64,000 nt of DNA from assembly GCA_029204225.1 (NCBI GenBank), contig MU831924.1, forward strand, positions 32,717 to 96,716. Direction: 5' to 3'. Numbering within the stretch: the stretch's first letter is position 1; the number at the start of each line of letters is the position of its first letter. Both the position numbers and the translations under genes were made by a program. Below are positions 1-10,267 of this stretch, piece by piece. This stretch comes from Diphasiastrum complanatum (Eukaryota; Streptophyta; Lycopodiopsida; Lycopodiales; Lycopodiaceae). The notes beneath the pieces are model-generated. The model searched no databases. It was given only the letters and a program-made list of their open reading frames with translations, and was not told the origin of the DNA.

Positions 1-1
1 C

Positions 2-283
2 CGTCAGAGAGCCACATTAAAGGGTACTCAGATTTTCCTGGATGAAGACCTAACCTACGTACAGGTGGAAGAACGGAAGAAAGCTTGTCAACGAGCGAAA
101 GACATGGGCATACGTCTCATCTACAAAGACGGGACAATGCACTTCGTGGAAATCAAAAAGGGAATAGAGAGAGTAGAGGTAGCAATAGAGTTAGAGAAAT
201 CAGGAGGGTTCAGTTATCTTCCTGATCTGTTTTATCTCCTCATAGGCTTTCAATTAGTAGTTTTAGTTTTAGTATTAGAATGA
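2..283 (+). pseudogene. Non-LTR retrotransposon ORF1-like C-terminal fragment (tentative)
   Basis: The frame is open from the window edge to a stop at 281-283. Its translation contains a short motif FLDEDLT followed by a charged stretch rich in E, R and K. I associate this arrangement with the C-terminal part of ORF1-type proteins of LINE-like elements, from memory only. A GTG at 65 is the first alternative start; no ATG decides a start. The last 20 residues are hydrophobic (LIGFQLVVLVLVLE), as expected of read-through into non-coding DNA. No reverse transcriptase or poly(A) tail follows. It could equally be an unrelated fragment. Confidence 0.3.
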
Positions 284-373
284 CGGACTTGATCCGTCCT
301 GGTGAAATTATCTGACATGTACTTCCTTTTGTCTTATATGTCTCAGGGCATGGAAAAGACGTTAATGAAATCT

Positions 374-376
<3 letters not shown>

Positions 377-406
<30 letters not shown>
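377..406. repeat. (TC)15 microsatellite
   Basis: Perfect dinucleotide TC run. The serine/leucine frame that crosses it is a product of the repeat and is not treated as a gene. Confidence 0.95.
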
Positions 407-409
<3 letters not shown>

Positions 410-513
410 TTGGTCAGATTTGTCAGTGCTGCTCTTTACAGGAGATTGAGGATGAGTTCCTGCTCTAGAAAGAAGCCTTTGGTTTGAAGTCCTTCCATTC
501 TAATAGATGATGG

Positions 514-599
514 ACTCAAGGGTGTTGGCTCAATTGGTTATCTTGACATCCAAAGTTTCTTTGGTCTCAAGTTCGAGCCTCCCCTTGGAAACCAAGAAG
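514..599 (+). mobile_element. 86-bp tRNA-like retroposon, copy 1
   Basis: A tRNA-like unit with a pol III A box TGGCTCAATTGG at 526-537 and a B box GTTCGAGCC at 571-579. Their starts are 45 nt apart, as in tRNA genes. An internal hairpin CCAAAG-TTT-CTTTGG lies at 550-564 and a 3' hairpin CTTGG-AAA-CCAAG at 584-596. The unit is flanked by the perfect 17-bp direct repeat CATTCTAATAGATGATG (496-512 and 600-616), a target-site duplication, so it arrived by retroposition and is not a resident tRNA gene. It has no A- or T-tail. It differs from copy 3 at 4 of 86 positions and from copy 2 at 9. No CCA end or good acceptor stem is seen, so a working tRNA is unlikely. Confidence 0.85.
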
Positions 600-616
600 C
601 ATTCTAATAGATGATG

Positions 617-1203
617 TGTTGGATTTTACCTTCTGCAATTTTTCAATTGTCATGCTACTTCACCAACTACACATGCCCAACACCCCGTCCAAGATGTGTT
701 CCTAGACTTTGCATTCTTGCCTCACCTTTCAAGACCGCCAAATAGGCCTGATCATTGTCACTGAGAATATGTTAAGGCGGATGCAATGACATCGGTGTAG
801 GAGGGCCTTTGATTGCCACCATTAAGGAGGGACAAAACAAGGTTTTTTGTCATAAGGGATGGGTCTGAGGTACACTACGACAATTTGAGCAGAATCCAAG
901 GTGGTTGAGACTCCCTGGTTTCTCATAGTTTCCGGTATTTCTCAAAGCTTGTGGTATTGTTGAGACATGTTGGCACTTTGTTTGGTTGCTTAGATTTCCA
1001 AATTCCGTTATTCGCATATGCGTATGCTTGAATATGCTGGAAAGTAGGATTGTGGCTTGTCACCTTCGTAACTGTTATCATCAAGTGATCTTTCTAAGTC
1101 TGAATGAATGTGACAGTAAGTAGCAGTATCTTTTCTGTTTTGTGCTTCATTTGTTTCTTTCAAAACTTTGTTGCACTCCTGTCTCTACACTGCTGCCTTC
1201 TGG
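617..1203. other. Spacer without recognised feature
   Basis: No long frame, repeat or RNA gene recognised; mixed-composition sequence between the retroposon and the exon-like stretch that follows. Confidence 0.5.
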
Positions 1204-1620
1204 TTGAAGTCATCAAAGAGATTTTGAAACAAGGCAAGTTTGCGAAGTATTTCTATGGTGGAATTGAATTGCTTGATGCTCATATTGACCATACAGTAAT
1301 CCATGAGTACATGGCAAAACTGGAAAGTGCAGTGACAAGAACTTTCAAGAAAAACAGTTTCTCATCTATTTTTTTAACACTAATTGGCCAGGGGCTTTCA
1401 AAAATCTGTCACAGATGCCTCTTACCTGGAATGGATAGTTGAAAACCCAGCAGTTATTCTTGATGTAATTTCTTCTACTAGTTTTGTCATCAAGGAACCC
1501 TATTGTAGACTGAGAATCTTGGCATCCAGCTTGCAATATGTGCTTTTTGTCTGTTTTACCCCTTTGAGTTAAGCAGTGGTTTGAAAGTCTGGCAAAATAG
1601 TACCGTAGTCTCTTTGATCA
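1204..1620 (+). pseudogene. Exon-like coding segments of an unrecognised host gene
   Basis: Two neighbouring frames read like ordinary cellular protein rather than chance translation. About 1204-1345 includes GIELLDAHIDHTVIHEYMAK. About 1390-1540 includes SYLEWIVENPAVILDVISS and is preceded by a pyrimidine-rich stretch ending in CAG. The frames differ, which fits separate exons or a decayed copy. I cannot name the family. The segments do not match the known N-terminal part of the FemAB-like protein encoded further right, so they are probably a separate gene or fragment lying within or beside that gene. Confidence 0.3.
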
Positions 1621-2149
1621 TGGGAGGTTTCTTGGTACAAGGCATAATTGCACAGAATCACGATTCTGGGAGGGGACGTTTCGGAAACCGCGTTTCTGAG
1701 AAACGCGTTTCTCCTCCCAGAATCGCATTCCAGAATCGTATTTAAAAAAAAACAGTATACTTAAAAAATTTTGCACCTCTTCACGGCCAGAATCGCGCCA
1801 GCCGTGGAGGAGGTAAATTTTTTTGTTTTGAGCTACGGGTGTCCGATCGAGGCATGTGCATAGTTGGAAGGCATCTACTCGGCGATACGGAGGTGGTGTG
1901 CACGGTGCCAGGGGGATCTGAGCTTCGCGCAGATCGAAACGATTAGTTTTCGATTTTTGGTAAGTGTAGGCTTGTTTTTTTACAAGTGTTGACATTGAGC
2001 TGTATGCAACCAAATCAAGCGTAGTTTGGCTCTAGACCACCTTTCTTCATGCCCACGGTGATTCCTACCATGGGCGCGACACGGGTGACCTGCGACGACT
2101 GGCCGAGAGAGTCCTTGTACAGGACACACTTGCTTGGTGGATTCATCAG

Positions 2150-2698
2150 TTGCTGCTCCTCGGGCACCACCCACGCAGGAGGAGATGGATGATGAGATCT
2201 ATAGAGAGTTATATAGACAGGCGCAGGCTGACGCACGGGATCTATGGCATTCGAGGAGGGCAGACAGGCAGAGGGATAGGGCTGAGGAGGGGGATGATGA
2301 GGGCTTGGAGGGTGGAGAGGAGCTCAGGGCTGAGTTCGCTTTTTGTAGACAGGAGTGGAGCATCACATGTAGCCGTCGGCCAGGCATCATCACAGTGGGT
2401 AGGGCCATCCCAGGGCGTTGGATCACAGCCACCTGACACACAGACATGCGGGGGTAGACACAGGGGTGGGGGCAGGCAGAGTGGGGCCAGAGGAGGGGAG
2501 AGAGGCAAAGGCAGAGGTAGAGGCAGGGGGAGGATCCAGAGCCAGAGCACGCAGCAGAGAGCCAGAGCACGCGGCAGAGCCAGGGCCACACCACGGCATA
2601 TGGCTCCCTCCAGTTCTGATTCATCTACAGACCCTTGGGATCTGCAGTCACGCACAGATTCAGATGATGGTTCCTACCATGACTCTAACGAGCCTTAG
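2150..2698 (+). CDS. Arg/Gly-rich open frame inside the hAT-like element
   Basis: A 182-codon frame with a basic low-complexity middle (GKGRGRGRGRIQ, residues about 120-135) and an acidic serine-rich tail ending DGSYHDSNEP. An overlapping frame at 2134-2436 reads EEMDDEIYRELYRQAQADAR. Such tails occur after the dimerisation domain of some plant hAT proteins, so this may be the leftover end of a transposase. No catalytic domain is present and the GC-rich base composition differs from the surroundings. It may be non-coding. Confidence 0.25.
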   Translation: MLLLGHHPRRRRWMMRSIESYIDRRRLTHGIYGIRGGQTGRGIGLRRGMMRAWRVERSSGLSSLFVDRSGASHVAVGQASSQWVGPSQGVGSQPPDTQTCGGRHRGGGRQSGARGGERGKGRGRGRGRIQSQSTQQRARARGRARATPRHMAPSSSDSSTDPWDLQSRTDSDDGSYHDSNEP

Positions 2699-2818
2699 TT
2701 GTGTAGTTTTCATTATGTTCATGGAACATCATTGTACCCCATTCTGGTGCCATGTGGCCCGATATTATATATTACGATGATCCTATTCACAGCAGTGTAA
2801 TGATTCAGTACTATTCTT

Positions 2819-2894
<76 letters not shown>
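2819..2894. repeat. Compound (TG)n(AG)n microsatellite
   Basis: About 8 TG units run directly into about 30 AG units inside the hAT-like element. Confidence 0.95.
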
Positions 2895-2897
<3 letters not shown>

Positions 2898-3033
2898 GGT
2901 TGAAAAACGATTCCATATGGTTGAAAAATGCTTCAGTACGGTTCAGGACGATGCAGTATTGTGATTGGTTCAGAACACTTAGCATGGTTTTTGTTTAGCA
3001 TGATTCAGCATTTTTGTTTAGTTTGTTGGATCT

Positions 3034-3096
<63 letters not shown>
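3034..3096. repeat. (GA)n microsatellite
   Basis: GA run with one ATA interruption near 3041; second long purine repeat of the hAT-like element. Confidence 0.95.
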
Positions 3097-3099
<3 letters not shown>

Positions 3100-3511
3100 G
3101 GAGAATTTTGGGGCATCATGTTTTTTTATTAATGCACCTGGGAGTTAAAGCGTAAACCTGGGAGTTAATGCACCTAAACTAGACCATCCTGCACCCGAAA
3201 CATTCGGCAAAATACACAGTAATTATGCTCTTAATTAGAGCTTTCACCTGATACCCATATTGCCCAAAAAAAAACCAAAAAAATAAAAAATAAAAAAAAA
3301 AACGTTTCTGGGAATTTTTTTCATATTTCAGAAACGCGTTTCAGAAACGCAGTGCAACTATGGTACAAGGGCACAACCGTGAAGTACTAGAATTTTTTAT
3401 GCGCTTGTTGTTCATTGAATTGATTGTATGAATTCTTCTTGATCAAGATTGATGTAAAATAACCAGACTCTATTTCTTCTCATCATTCTTTCTTGTTTAC
3501 TTTTGTTACAG

Positions 3512-3898
3512 TTTCGATGAGTTTCTCATGGATTTGAAGCAGACAAAAAGAAAGAACATACGCCAAGAACGCAAAAAGGTAGTAAAGTTTGCTGAGAACT
3601 GTTCTCAAGCTTGGAGTACCGGTATCAACATTTGCAACGTTATAGCCATTCTGATTGTAGTATTTCTTCTCTGCTGGTTAAGTAAACTTTGTGACTATAT
3701 TTTCTGAAAATTAATATTTGAGCTGGTCTCTTCATGATCTGGCAAATCATTTGGCAGTCATTTGGCAGTTTTCTAGCTATGCGAAGGCGTTTGACTACCT
3801 GTACTAAATGCATAGTAAATCTGAGCTACAAGTTATGTTCTTTTCAGGTCCAGGCTCAAAATTTAAAAGTAAAGCGCCTTAGAGGAGATGAAATAAAG
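3512..3898 (+). CDS. FemAB-like/DUF482 predicted N-acyltransferase gene, exons a and b
   Basis: Exon a is 3512-3578 (acceptor TTACAG, donor AAG/GTAGTA). It starts with one base completing a codon and reads FDEFLMDLKQTKRKNIRQER. Exon b is 3848-3898 (acceptor TTTTCAG, donor AAG/GTGTGC) and encodes VQAQNLKVKRLRGDEIK. These are the conserved K/R-rich block and the LRGDEIK block of the COG3146/DUF482 family (GNAT-fold, FemAB-like), found in bacteria and in a plant gene; the true substrate is not established. The phase-1 entry into exon a shows that at least one upstream exon must exist. Its expected motif (a tryptophan/asparagine-rich block just before FDEF) is not found between 1 and 3511, so it is left of the window or lost. 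Exon b ends in phase 0, matching the next exon at 23887. Confidence 0.9.
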
Positions 3899-4500
3899 GT
3901 GTGCATGAATTCCATTCTTTAGAAAGAAAGTTTCTAATGGAGTTGCAGTCAAGCTTGGGTTGATGTAGGTTAGAATTGTTAAGTCTGAGTTTCTTCTCAC
4001 CAACCCCCTTGCTTTGTGTGGTTCCTAGTGACTTTGTATAAGGATTGAGCACAATATCAATGTCCTATCATCTATGAATGGCCTATATTTGTTTGGAATG
4101 TGCTTCTGGACTAGATCATGGCAAAATATTTTGAATTTTTCCTCATTAATGACAAGTGTAAAGGTGGGCATTCACTGAAAAGCCTGGTCATAAAAAATAT
4201 GAGCTTCATAACATCTGCTACAAAATATGCACCCAATGGATTATTGCTAATAGTCCATTTACTAGTTTGAATTCCCCAAATGTATGCAACAAATTTGAAC
4301 ATATTGAAGTGATGAAAAAAAATTTATTATCATAACTGGTCCAATTATAATAGCAGATGCGATCCTTGGATTTGGAAAACTAGTTATTGTCATTTAATTG
4401 ACGACTAATGTCAGCTATTGCTGAATATTTGTACTGTGCAGTGACAACTTAAATGCAATGCGCAAACAAACAGTTGTAGGCATAAGGTAATTGGTGAAAC
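3899..4500. other. Intron sequence before the first retrotransposon
   Basis: AT-rich, no recognised coding. The last five bases (4496-4500, GAAAC) form one side of the imperfect target duplication of the copia element that follows. Confidence 0.6.
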
Positions 4501-4782
4501 TGTTAGAAATCAATGATAAACTTCATTGTTACACTTCTTACTTACTGTTCACGATGTACTTTATTATTGACAGCTATTACCAGCTGTAACTAGCCGTAGG
4601 CTAGTCTAGTAGTCTACTCCTAGGTTTTCTCTCTCTATCAGGGTTCAAGGTTTATTTGTACATTTTACATTCAGTATGCATACAGTGTAATAGAGTGTTG
4701 AGTGAGAGTGCGTGTTCTACTTTCGCCTTCTTTGGTGATTGCTTATGGTGAATGCTTGATGTTGCTTATCTGATTACTGACA
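4501..4782 (+). repeat. Copia-1 5' LTR
   Basis: Starts TGTTAGAAATC and ends TTACTGACA; paired with 14250-14531. The primer-binding site begins immediately after it. Confidence 0.95.
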
Positions 4783-5106
4783 TGGTATCAGAGCTGCGAT
4801 AGTCTTGCGTGCCTGATTAGTGGATACAGCTTGTCACAGGCTCCGGAATGAAGTGAGGAAGTCCTTCACAGGAGGTGAAAGCTTGGAGAGACAAAAAACA
4901 GCTGGAAGTTGCATATCCGTACCAATATCGGATCAACACGCGCGAGCCCAAGAAGGTCCCAAGCGGTAGTACACCCGCGCGCTGAACCGATATCAGGTGT
5001 ACAACCAAGAATATACAGTTTTGTGGTGTGATAAATTTGGAAACAAGTTGTGTGCTCAGACTGAGCCATTTTTTTTTTTCTGCAATCTGGACTCATCTAT
5101 CCAGTA

Positions 5107-6717
5107 ATGGCAACTCTAGGCGAGAGCGTCCTCAAAGAGTCAAGCAAATTGGAAGGAGCCAGCAACTATGCAGTTTGGAAATTCAAACTGAAAAACATTT
5201 TGATGGAAAAGGAGCTATGGGAGATCGTGACAGGTGAAGAGACAAGGCCAGTGATTGAAGAAGATCAGTGGGCATTTGACAGGAGAAAATGGAAAGCACA
5301 AAATGTCATCAACTTATCAGTTAGAGATGCAATCATTCCCTACATTTCGGATTCAGAAGGACCAAAAGAAGCATGGGATACGTTGAAGGCATTGTTTGAG
5401 ACCACAAACACATCTCGAGTGCTATTACTGAAGACGAAGCTGCACACATGGATGATGGTGCAACTATTCCTGATCACCTACTGAAGATCAAAGAGATTCG
5501 TGACCAATTAGCAGAAGTTGGAAAGCGAGTACAAGATCGTGAGATCGTGCAGTTGACATTGAATAGTCTAAGTGAGTCACATCAGATGTTTGTGACAAGT
5601 ATAGCTACAAGAGAGAACCTTCCAACCTATGAAGAACTAGGTGGATTGCTTTTGCAGGAAGAGCAACGTCAAGAGAACTTGAATCATCGTAACAGGGGCT
5701 ATGATCAAGCTCTTGCAGTTAGAGGATGAGGAGGAAGATTTGGCCGTGGAAGGTATCAATCGAGAGGTGGAAACTCAAATCGTGGATCGTCCCAACAATT
5801 TCAAGAACAATCCAATGATGGCCCAAATTGAGGCAATTGGAATCAAGGCCGAGGTCAAGGACGCGGCTATTCCAGGCAAAATAAACCTAGAAATTGTAGG
5901 TACTGCTACAAACCTGGCCATTGGGAGCGTGAATGCTTCAAGAAACAGAAGGAGATAGAACAAAGAAAAGGCAAATGGCAAGCGGGCAATTATGCTGATC
6001 AATATCAATTTGATGATGATTATTATGAAGACAATTATGCTGATCAACATCAATACGATGATGATCAATATGAAGAGGATACAGGTGAGAGTTCAAACTT
6101 GTTCATTACAGCATTAATGAAAAGTGATGAAGCCAAGGATACTTGGTACATTGATAGTGGTGCATTCAAGCACATGACTTCAAGGAAAGAGTGGTTTTCA
6201 GAACTCAAGGAAACTCACAACGGGGATGAAGTTGCACAAGTTGATGGCAAATTGCTATCTGTTAAAGGATTTGGAGTGGTGCCAGTGAAGTTAGCCAGCG
6301 GGATGATAAAGCGGATAAGCAATGTGGAATATGTACCTGGCTTAGCTAACAATCTACTATCTGTTGGGACAATGGTTGATCAACAACTCAAGGTTGAGTT
6401 TGACAGTGACAAATGTCTTGTCAAAGACATCAAGAATTACTACAAAGTGATTGTTACAAGAGCTAGAGTTAACGGGAATCGACTCTACAAATTGAATGCG
6501 AGATCTTTTGCTCAAGCTATGGTAAGCACTGTTGATAGTCGAAGTGATCTTTGGCATCAACGATTGGTCATATTAGTGCTCAAAGTTTACAGATTCTCAA
6601 AAGAGGTAATCTAGTTATTGGATTGCCTGATATTTCTTTTGAAGGAAAAATCCGTGAAAGTTGCATTTTGGGAAAACAACACAGAGAGAGGTTTCCCAAA
6701 AGTGGAGCAAGGAGAGC
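5107..6717 (+). pseudogene. Copia-1 Gag, protease and pre-integrase region (broken)
   Basis: An ATG at 5107 opens a UBN2-type copia Gag (start MATLGESVLKESSKLEG). The frame shifts between about 5448 and 5484, then runs on with stops at 5727-5729 and about 5829. A CX2CX4HX4C zinc knuckle (CRYCYKPGHWEREC) lies at about 5893-5940, followed by an Asp/Tyr-rich spacer. The aspartic protease motif DSGA is in WYIDSGAFKHM near 6148-6180. A second frameshift near 6568 precedes the integrase zinc finger, which continues to the gypsy insertion at 6718. The protein would package RNA, mature the polyprotein and begin the integrase; it is no longer intact. Confidence 0.9.
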
Positions 6718-6722
6718 CAGTG

Positions 6723-7080
6723 TGTAATAGATCCTAACACCATAGTAGGGCAAACACTAACTGATCCACGCAACCTTGCCCACTCCCTGATATAGTGTAA
6801 GCCCCTCTTAGCCCAGTGTGAGGACTGGTAGCATGCAACTGCCAAGTGTCGGTCACGTGTCACTGACGTGGCCGACTGCACGTCGAGACCCAACTGGGGG
6901 CCCTTTCCTGCTGACAGGGTCCCTAGACTGTGTTAGGCCCGCCATGGCTATGGACCGTGCTGGGGCACACTACTCACACTGTCTTGCCCTGTTGGTCGTG
7001 TACGCTGGACACGACCCTGACTGTGGTCTTTGACCTATTTGTGTTCTCTAGGGTTTGGCACTGGTCACGAGCTCGTAACA
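6723..7080 (-). repeat. Gypsy-1 3' LTR
   Basis: 358 bp, on the + strand from TGTAATAGATCC to CTCGTAACA. Pairs with 11398-11755, about 94% identical by eye. Confidence 0.95.
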
Positions 7081-7091
7081 CTCCCTCCCCC

Positions 7092-7472
7092 TTAAAAACT
7101 GTCTTGGTCCTCTAAGACAAAGTCTAGAAAAATCTTGCGAAGGACGCTGCCTCTTTCCCAAGTGGCATTCACAATAGGCTGATCATTCCACTTGACCAAA
7201 TATTCTCGGTATAGAGTATGACGAGTCTGCGTCTCTCTACTATCAAGAATCTCCTCTGGTTCATGTGGAGGTTGCTGAGGATCCAATGGGAGAACTAGAA
7301 CACTGTTCCCTACCAGATTTTCTGATCTGGTTAAGGCTTTTCGTAACTGACGTACATGAAAGACTAGAAAAACCTTACTACTGTGTGGGAGTTCTAGTTC
7401 ATAGGTGACCTCACCTAGTCTCCTACTGATGGTAAAGGGACCACAATACCTAGGAGACAACTTAGCACACAC
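7092..7472 (-). pseudogene. Gypsy-1 integrase C-terminus with chromodomain
   Basis: A 126-codon frame. The N-terminal half has the typical link LSPRYCGPFTISRRLGEVTY and a FHVRQLRK motif of gypsy integrases. The C-terminal half is a chromodomain (PEEILDSRET, then REYLVKWNDQP and ATWE, residues about 70-110). Chromodomains direct chromovirus integration to marked chromatin. The stop lies next to the polypurine tract. It is separated from the integrase core by a stop or frameshift near 7475-7535. Confidence 0.9.
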
Positions 7473-7535
7473 TCCTTATTTGAGGGTTTTAGAGTCAACT
7501 GGGACTCTCAAGTAGACTTTCTCACCAGCGAAGAA

Positions 7536-8455
7536 CTACACATCCTGTCTGTGTGGATCTGCATAATGCCTGGCTCGATCCTGGGACTGCCTAATGCTAC
7601 GCTTAGCATGTTCTATTATCTTGTTTAGGTCCTCTAAAAAGTTTCTGGCTGCTTCAACTTTTTCTTGTTTAAACCCTATAGCTGTGTGTGAGCGTGGCTG
7701 AAAACCGTACATCAGCATAAATGGGCTGTATCCCGTAGCTGAATGTTTGGTACTGTTATAAGCAAACTCTAATGTCGAGAGATACTCCTCCCAATTAGTC
7801 TGCTTCTTGCCATTACCCTCTCTGTTTGACCGTCCGTCTGTGAATGGTCAGTGGTACTCATATTAAGTTTAGTATGGAGATGATGGAATAATGCCTTCCA
7901 AAAATTTCCATTAAACTTACTGTCCCGGTCGCTGACTATGCCGGAAGGTAGACCATACAATTTAAATATCCCGTCTACAAACAACCTCGCTAACTCTGGA
8001 GCTCTAACGATTGTTTTGGTCGAAATAAAATGAGCCATTTTGGTCAGACGGTCAACTGTGACCCATATAGCGTCATTACCCTTTTGGGTTTTAGGCAGGC
8101 CTACTATAAAACCCATGGAGATACTCTTCCATTTATCAGCTGGTATTTCTAAGGGCTGCAATAACCCTCCTGCCTTTAAATGCTCTGCTTTGTTTACTTG
8201 ACATTTCTGGCAACTAGTTACATACTGTTGGACGTCCTTTTTCATATTGGGCTAGAAAAATTGCCTACAAAGAAGCTCATAGGTCTTCTGTATGCCTGGG
8301 TGTCCCGCACTAGGATTGTCATGACATTCATATAGGACCTGCTGCCTATAATCCTCTGAATTGGGGACACATACTCTATCTCTATAGAGCAAGTACTCAT
8401 CCTGAATGGAATATTGTTTCCATTTGAATCCTTGAGTCAACTGACCCTCAACCAC
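7536..8455 (-). pseudogene. Gypsy-1 integrase (broken)
   Basis: Three minus-strand pieces: 8455-8252 with the HHCC zinc-finger start (HPGIQKTYELL), 8245-7769 with the core (CQKCQVNK, ITVDRLTKMAHF-like block, DRDSKFNGNFW, DGQTERV), and 7718-7536 with the region after the core (LMYGFQPRSHTAIGF). Both catalytic Asp blocks and the Glu of TERV can be seen. Stops and frame changes between the pieces inactivate it. Confidence 0.9.
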
Positions 8456-8658
8456 TGGGGTTTGCTTGGGTAATGCAGGCTCAAAATCCTCAACGTCATC
8501 TGACGACGTATACTCGGACTCATCATCATCCTCAACGGAAGCTGCCGTATTCTTGGATGAATTAGCACCAGCCCCGGGAACTGGTTCTGGAGTCTGTAAC
8601 TGTCTGCTCTGGACTGAGTTCCAGATAGTAGAGAAGAATGCTCCCTCTCAAGGACTCA

Positions 8659-10258
8659 TTACGAATCTGAGTAACTCAGCTCGTTTATCATAGGCATTCT
8701 GCTAAGGGCATCTGCTACTGTATTGAATTTCCACCGTCTATATCTGATAGACATATCAAACTCTTGCATCAACTCTGCCCAACGAGCTTTCCGACCTCTA
8801 AGCTCAGGTTGATTGCAAAGGTATCTGAGACTTTCATGGTCTGTCAGGACCTCAAAGTTGGCACCATACAAATAATGCCTCCAAGTCTTAAGGGCATGGA
8901 CTATAGAAAAGAGTTCCTTTTCATAGGCACTGTACCTAGTCTGAGCTGGCTCGAGTTTTTACTCTTGAACGCAACTGGTCGTCCACCCTGAGTTAGCACA
9001 GCACCTACTGCAAAGTCGCTAGCATCTGTTTCGACCACAAATGGCTGATTGGGGTCGACGACTTTTAAAACTGGTGTTGTAGCTAAGGCTGTTTTGAGAG
9101 CATCAAAGCTCTCCTGCTGTGCGGACTCCCAAATAAACTCCTTTCCCTTCCCCTTAAGAAGATTTGTCATGGGAACTGCTATTTGAGCATATTCCTTGAC
9201 AAATTGTTTGTAATATCCCGCCAAACCAAGAAAGATCTGAAGTTTCAAAATATTCTGAGGTCTTAGCCAACTGAGTATGGCTTTAACCTTATTCGGGTCC
9301 ATTTTAATCCCATCTGACGAGATGATGTGACCCAAATATGCTACTTCTTCTACGAAGAATTCACACTTGGATTGTTTAGCATAAAGCTTATGCTTTCTGA
9401 GCAGTCGAAACACCTTTCTGAGGTGTTTTAGATGCTCCTTCCTCGTTTTGCTATAGACGAGGATGTCATCTAAAATACGACTACAAACTTACCCAAGTAT
9501 GGTCTGAGGACACTGTTCATCAAGGTCATAAAGGTAGCTGGAGCATTTGTGAGCCCAAATGGCATCACCTTAAACTCATAATCACCGTGACGAGTCCTAA
9601 AAGCTGTTTTCGGGACATCTTCCGATTTTATACGGACTTGATGATATCCTGATTTGAGGTCTATTTTACTGAAAAATTTAGCCCCGTCGAGTTGATCAAA
9701 CAACTCGTCTGCCCGAGGCATAGGATATTTATTCTTTATTGTGACTTTATTGAGGGCTCTGTAATCTACGCAAAGACTCCCCTCGTCCATCGTAGCAACC
9801 GCCATCCACCACAACACACAACTTTCAATCGTATCCCACCGCTACCCCTCTTTCTTTTTCACCAAAAGGACTGGTGAGGCCCATGGTGAACTACTTGTCT
9901 GAATTTGGCCTTTCCCAAGATAATTTGTTAACTGCCTAGTTATTTCTTCATCCTCTGTTCGGTTGACCCGATACGGAGGTTTAGAAACAGGTGCTGTACC
10001 TGGTACTAGGTTTATTACATGATCTACCTCTCTGCTAGGTGGCAAACCATGTGGCAAATCTTCAAGAAAAACATCTTTAAATTTAGACAATAAAGTTTTT
10101 AATTTACTGATTTTTTGTTGTATAGAACTAGAAATAGAAACTTTAGGAATAAACTGAAAGTCACATAAGAATACCCGATGGTTGTCGTCTCCGATTAGCT
10201 GACAGAGCTCTGAATTGCAGATCATAGGACTGTTGGGAACATCATGCTCCCCATGCAA
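8659..10258 (-). pseudogene. Gypsy-1 reverse transcriptase and RNase H (broken)
   Basis: 10258-9842 holds the protease-RT linker and RT fingers (GLPPSREVDHVI, WASPVLLVKKKEG). 9817-9470 holds the palm ([42 protein letters not shown]). The frame breaks at about 9467-9475, precisely where the YxDD-type catalytic loop (LDDILV) is read in another frame. 9413-8901 holds the thumb and RNase H start (KCEFFVEEVAYLGHII, ETDASDFAVGAVL), and 8871-8659 the RNase H end (LTDHESLRYL, NTVADALSR). Typical gypsy order; not translatable as one protein. Confidence 0.92.
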
Positions 10259-10267
10259 CTGGATCTC

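Larger units (their letters stand above)
1643..3362. mobile_element. hAT-like DNA transposon, 1,720 bp, probably non-autonomous
   Basis: Flanked by the perfect 8-bp direct repeat GTACAAGG (1635-1642 and 3363-3370), the duplication length typical of hAT transposition. Ends are short inverted repeats, CATAATTGCAC at left and CATAGTTGCAC read inward from right (10 of 11 match). Subterminal palindromes occur at both ends: the 16-bp GAGAAACGCGTTTCTC at 1698-1713 and GAAACGCGTTTC at 3331-3342, a layout seen for transposase-binding sites. Two long purine microsatellites lie inside. No hAT transposase core (BED finger, RNase H-like domain, dimerisation domain) is seen, so mobility would depend on another copy. 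Confidence 0.75.

Noticed and set aside
519-597. Functional tRNA gene at the 86-bp tRNA-like unit
   Set aside because: Flanking target duplications, identical units in two other places, no convincing acceptor stem and no terminator T-run show a retroposon, not a resident tRNA gene.
2199-2655. Long minus-strand Leu/Pro/Ser-rich frames
   Set aside because: They are the complement of the GC-rich Arg/Gly repeat region and have compositional, not conserved, content.
1571-3420. A restored exon across the hAT-like target site
   Set aside because: Joining the flanks gives short open readings in two frames, but neither is recognisable and both soon end, so coding disruption cannot be claimed.
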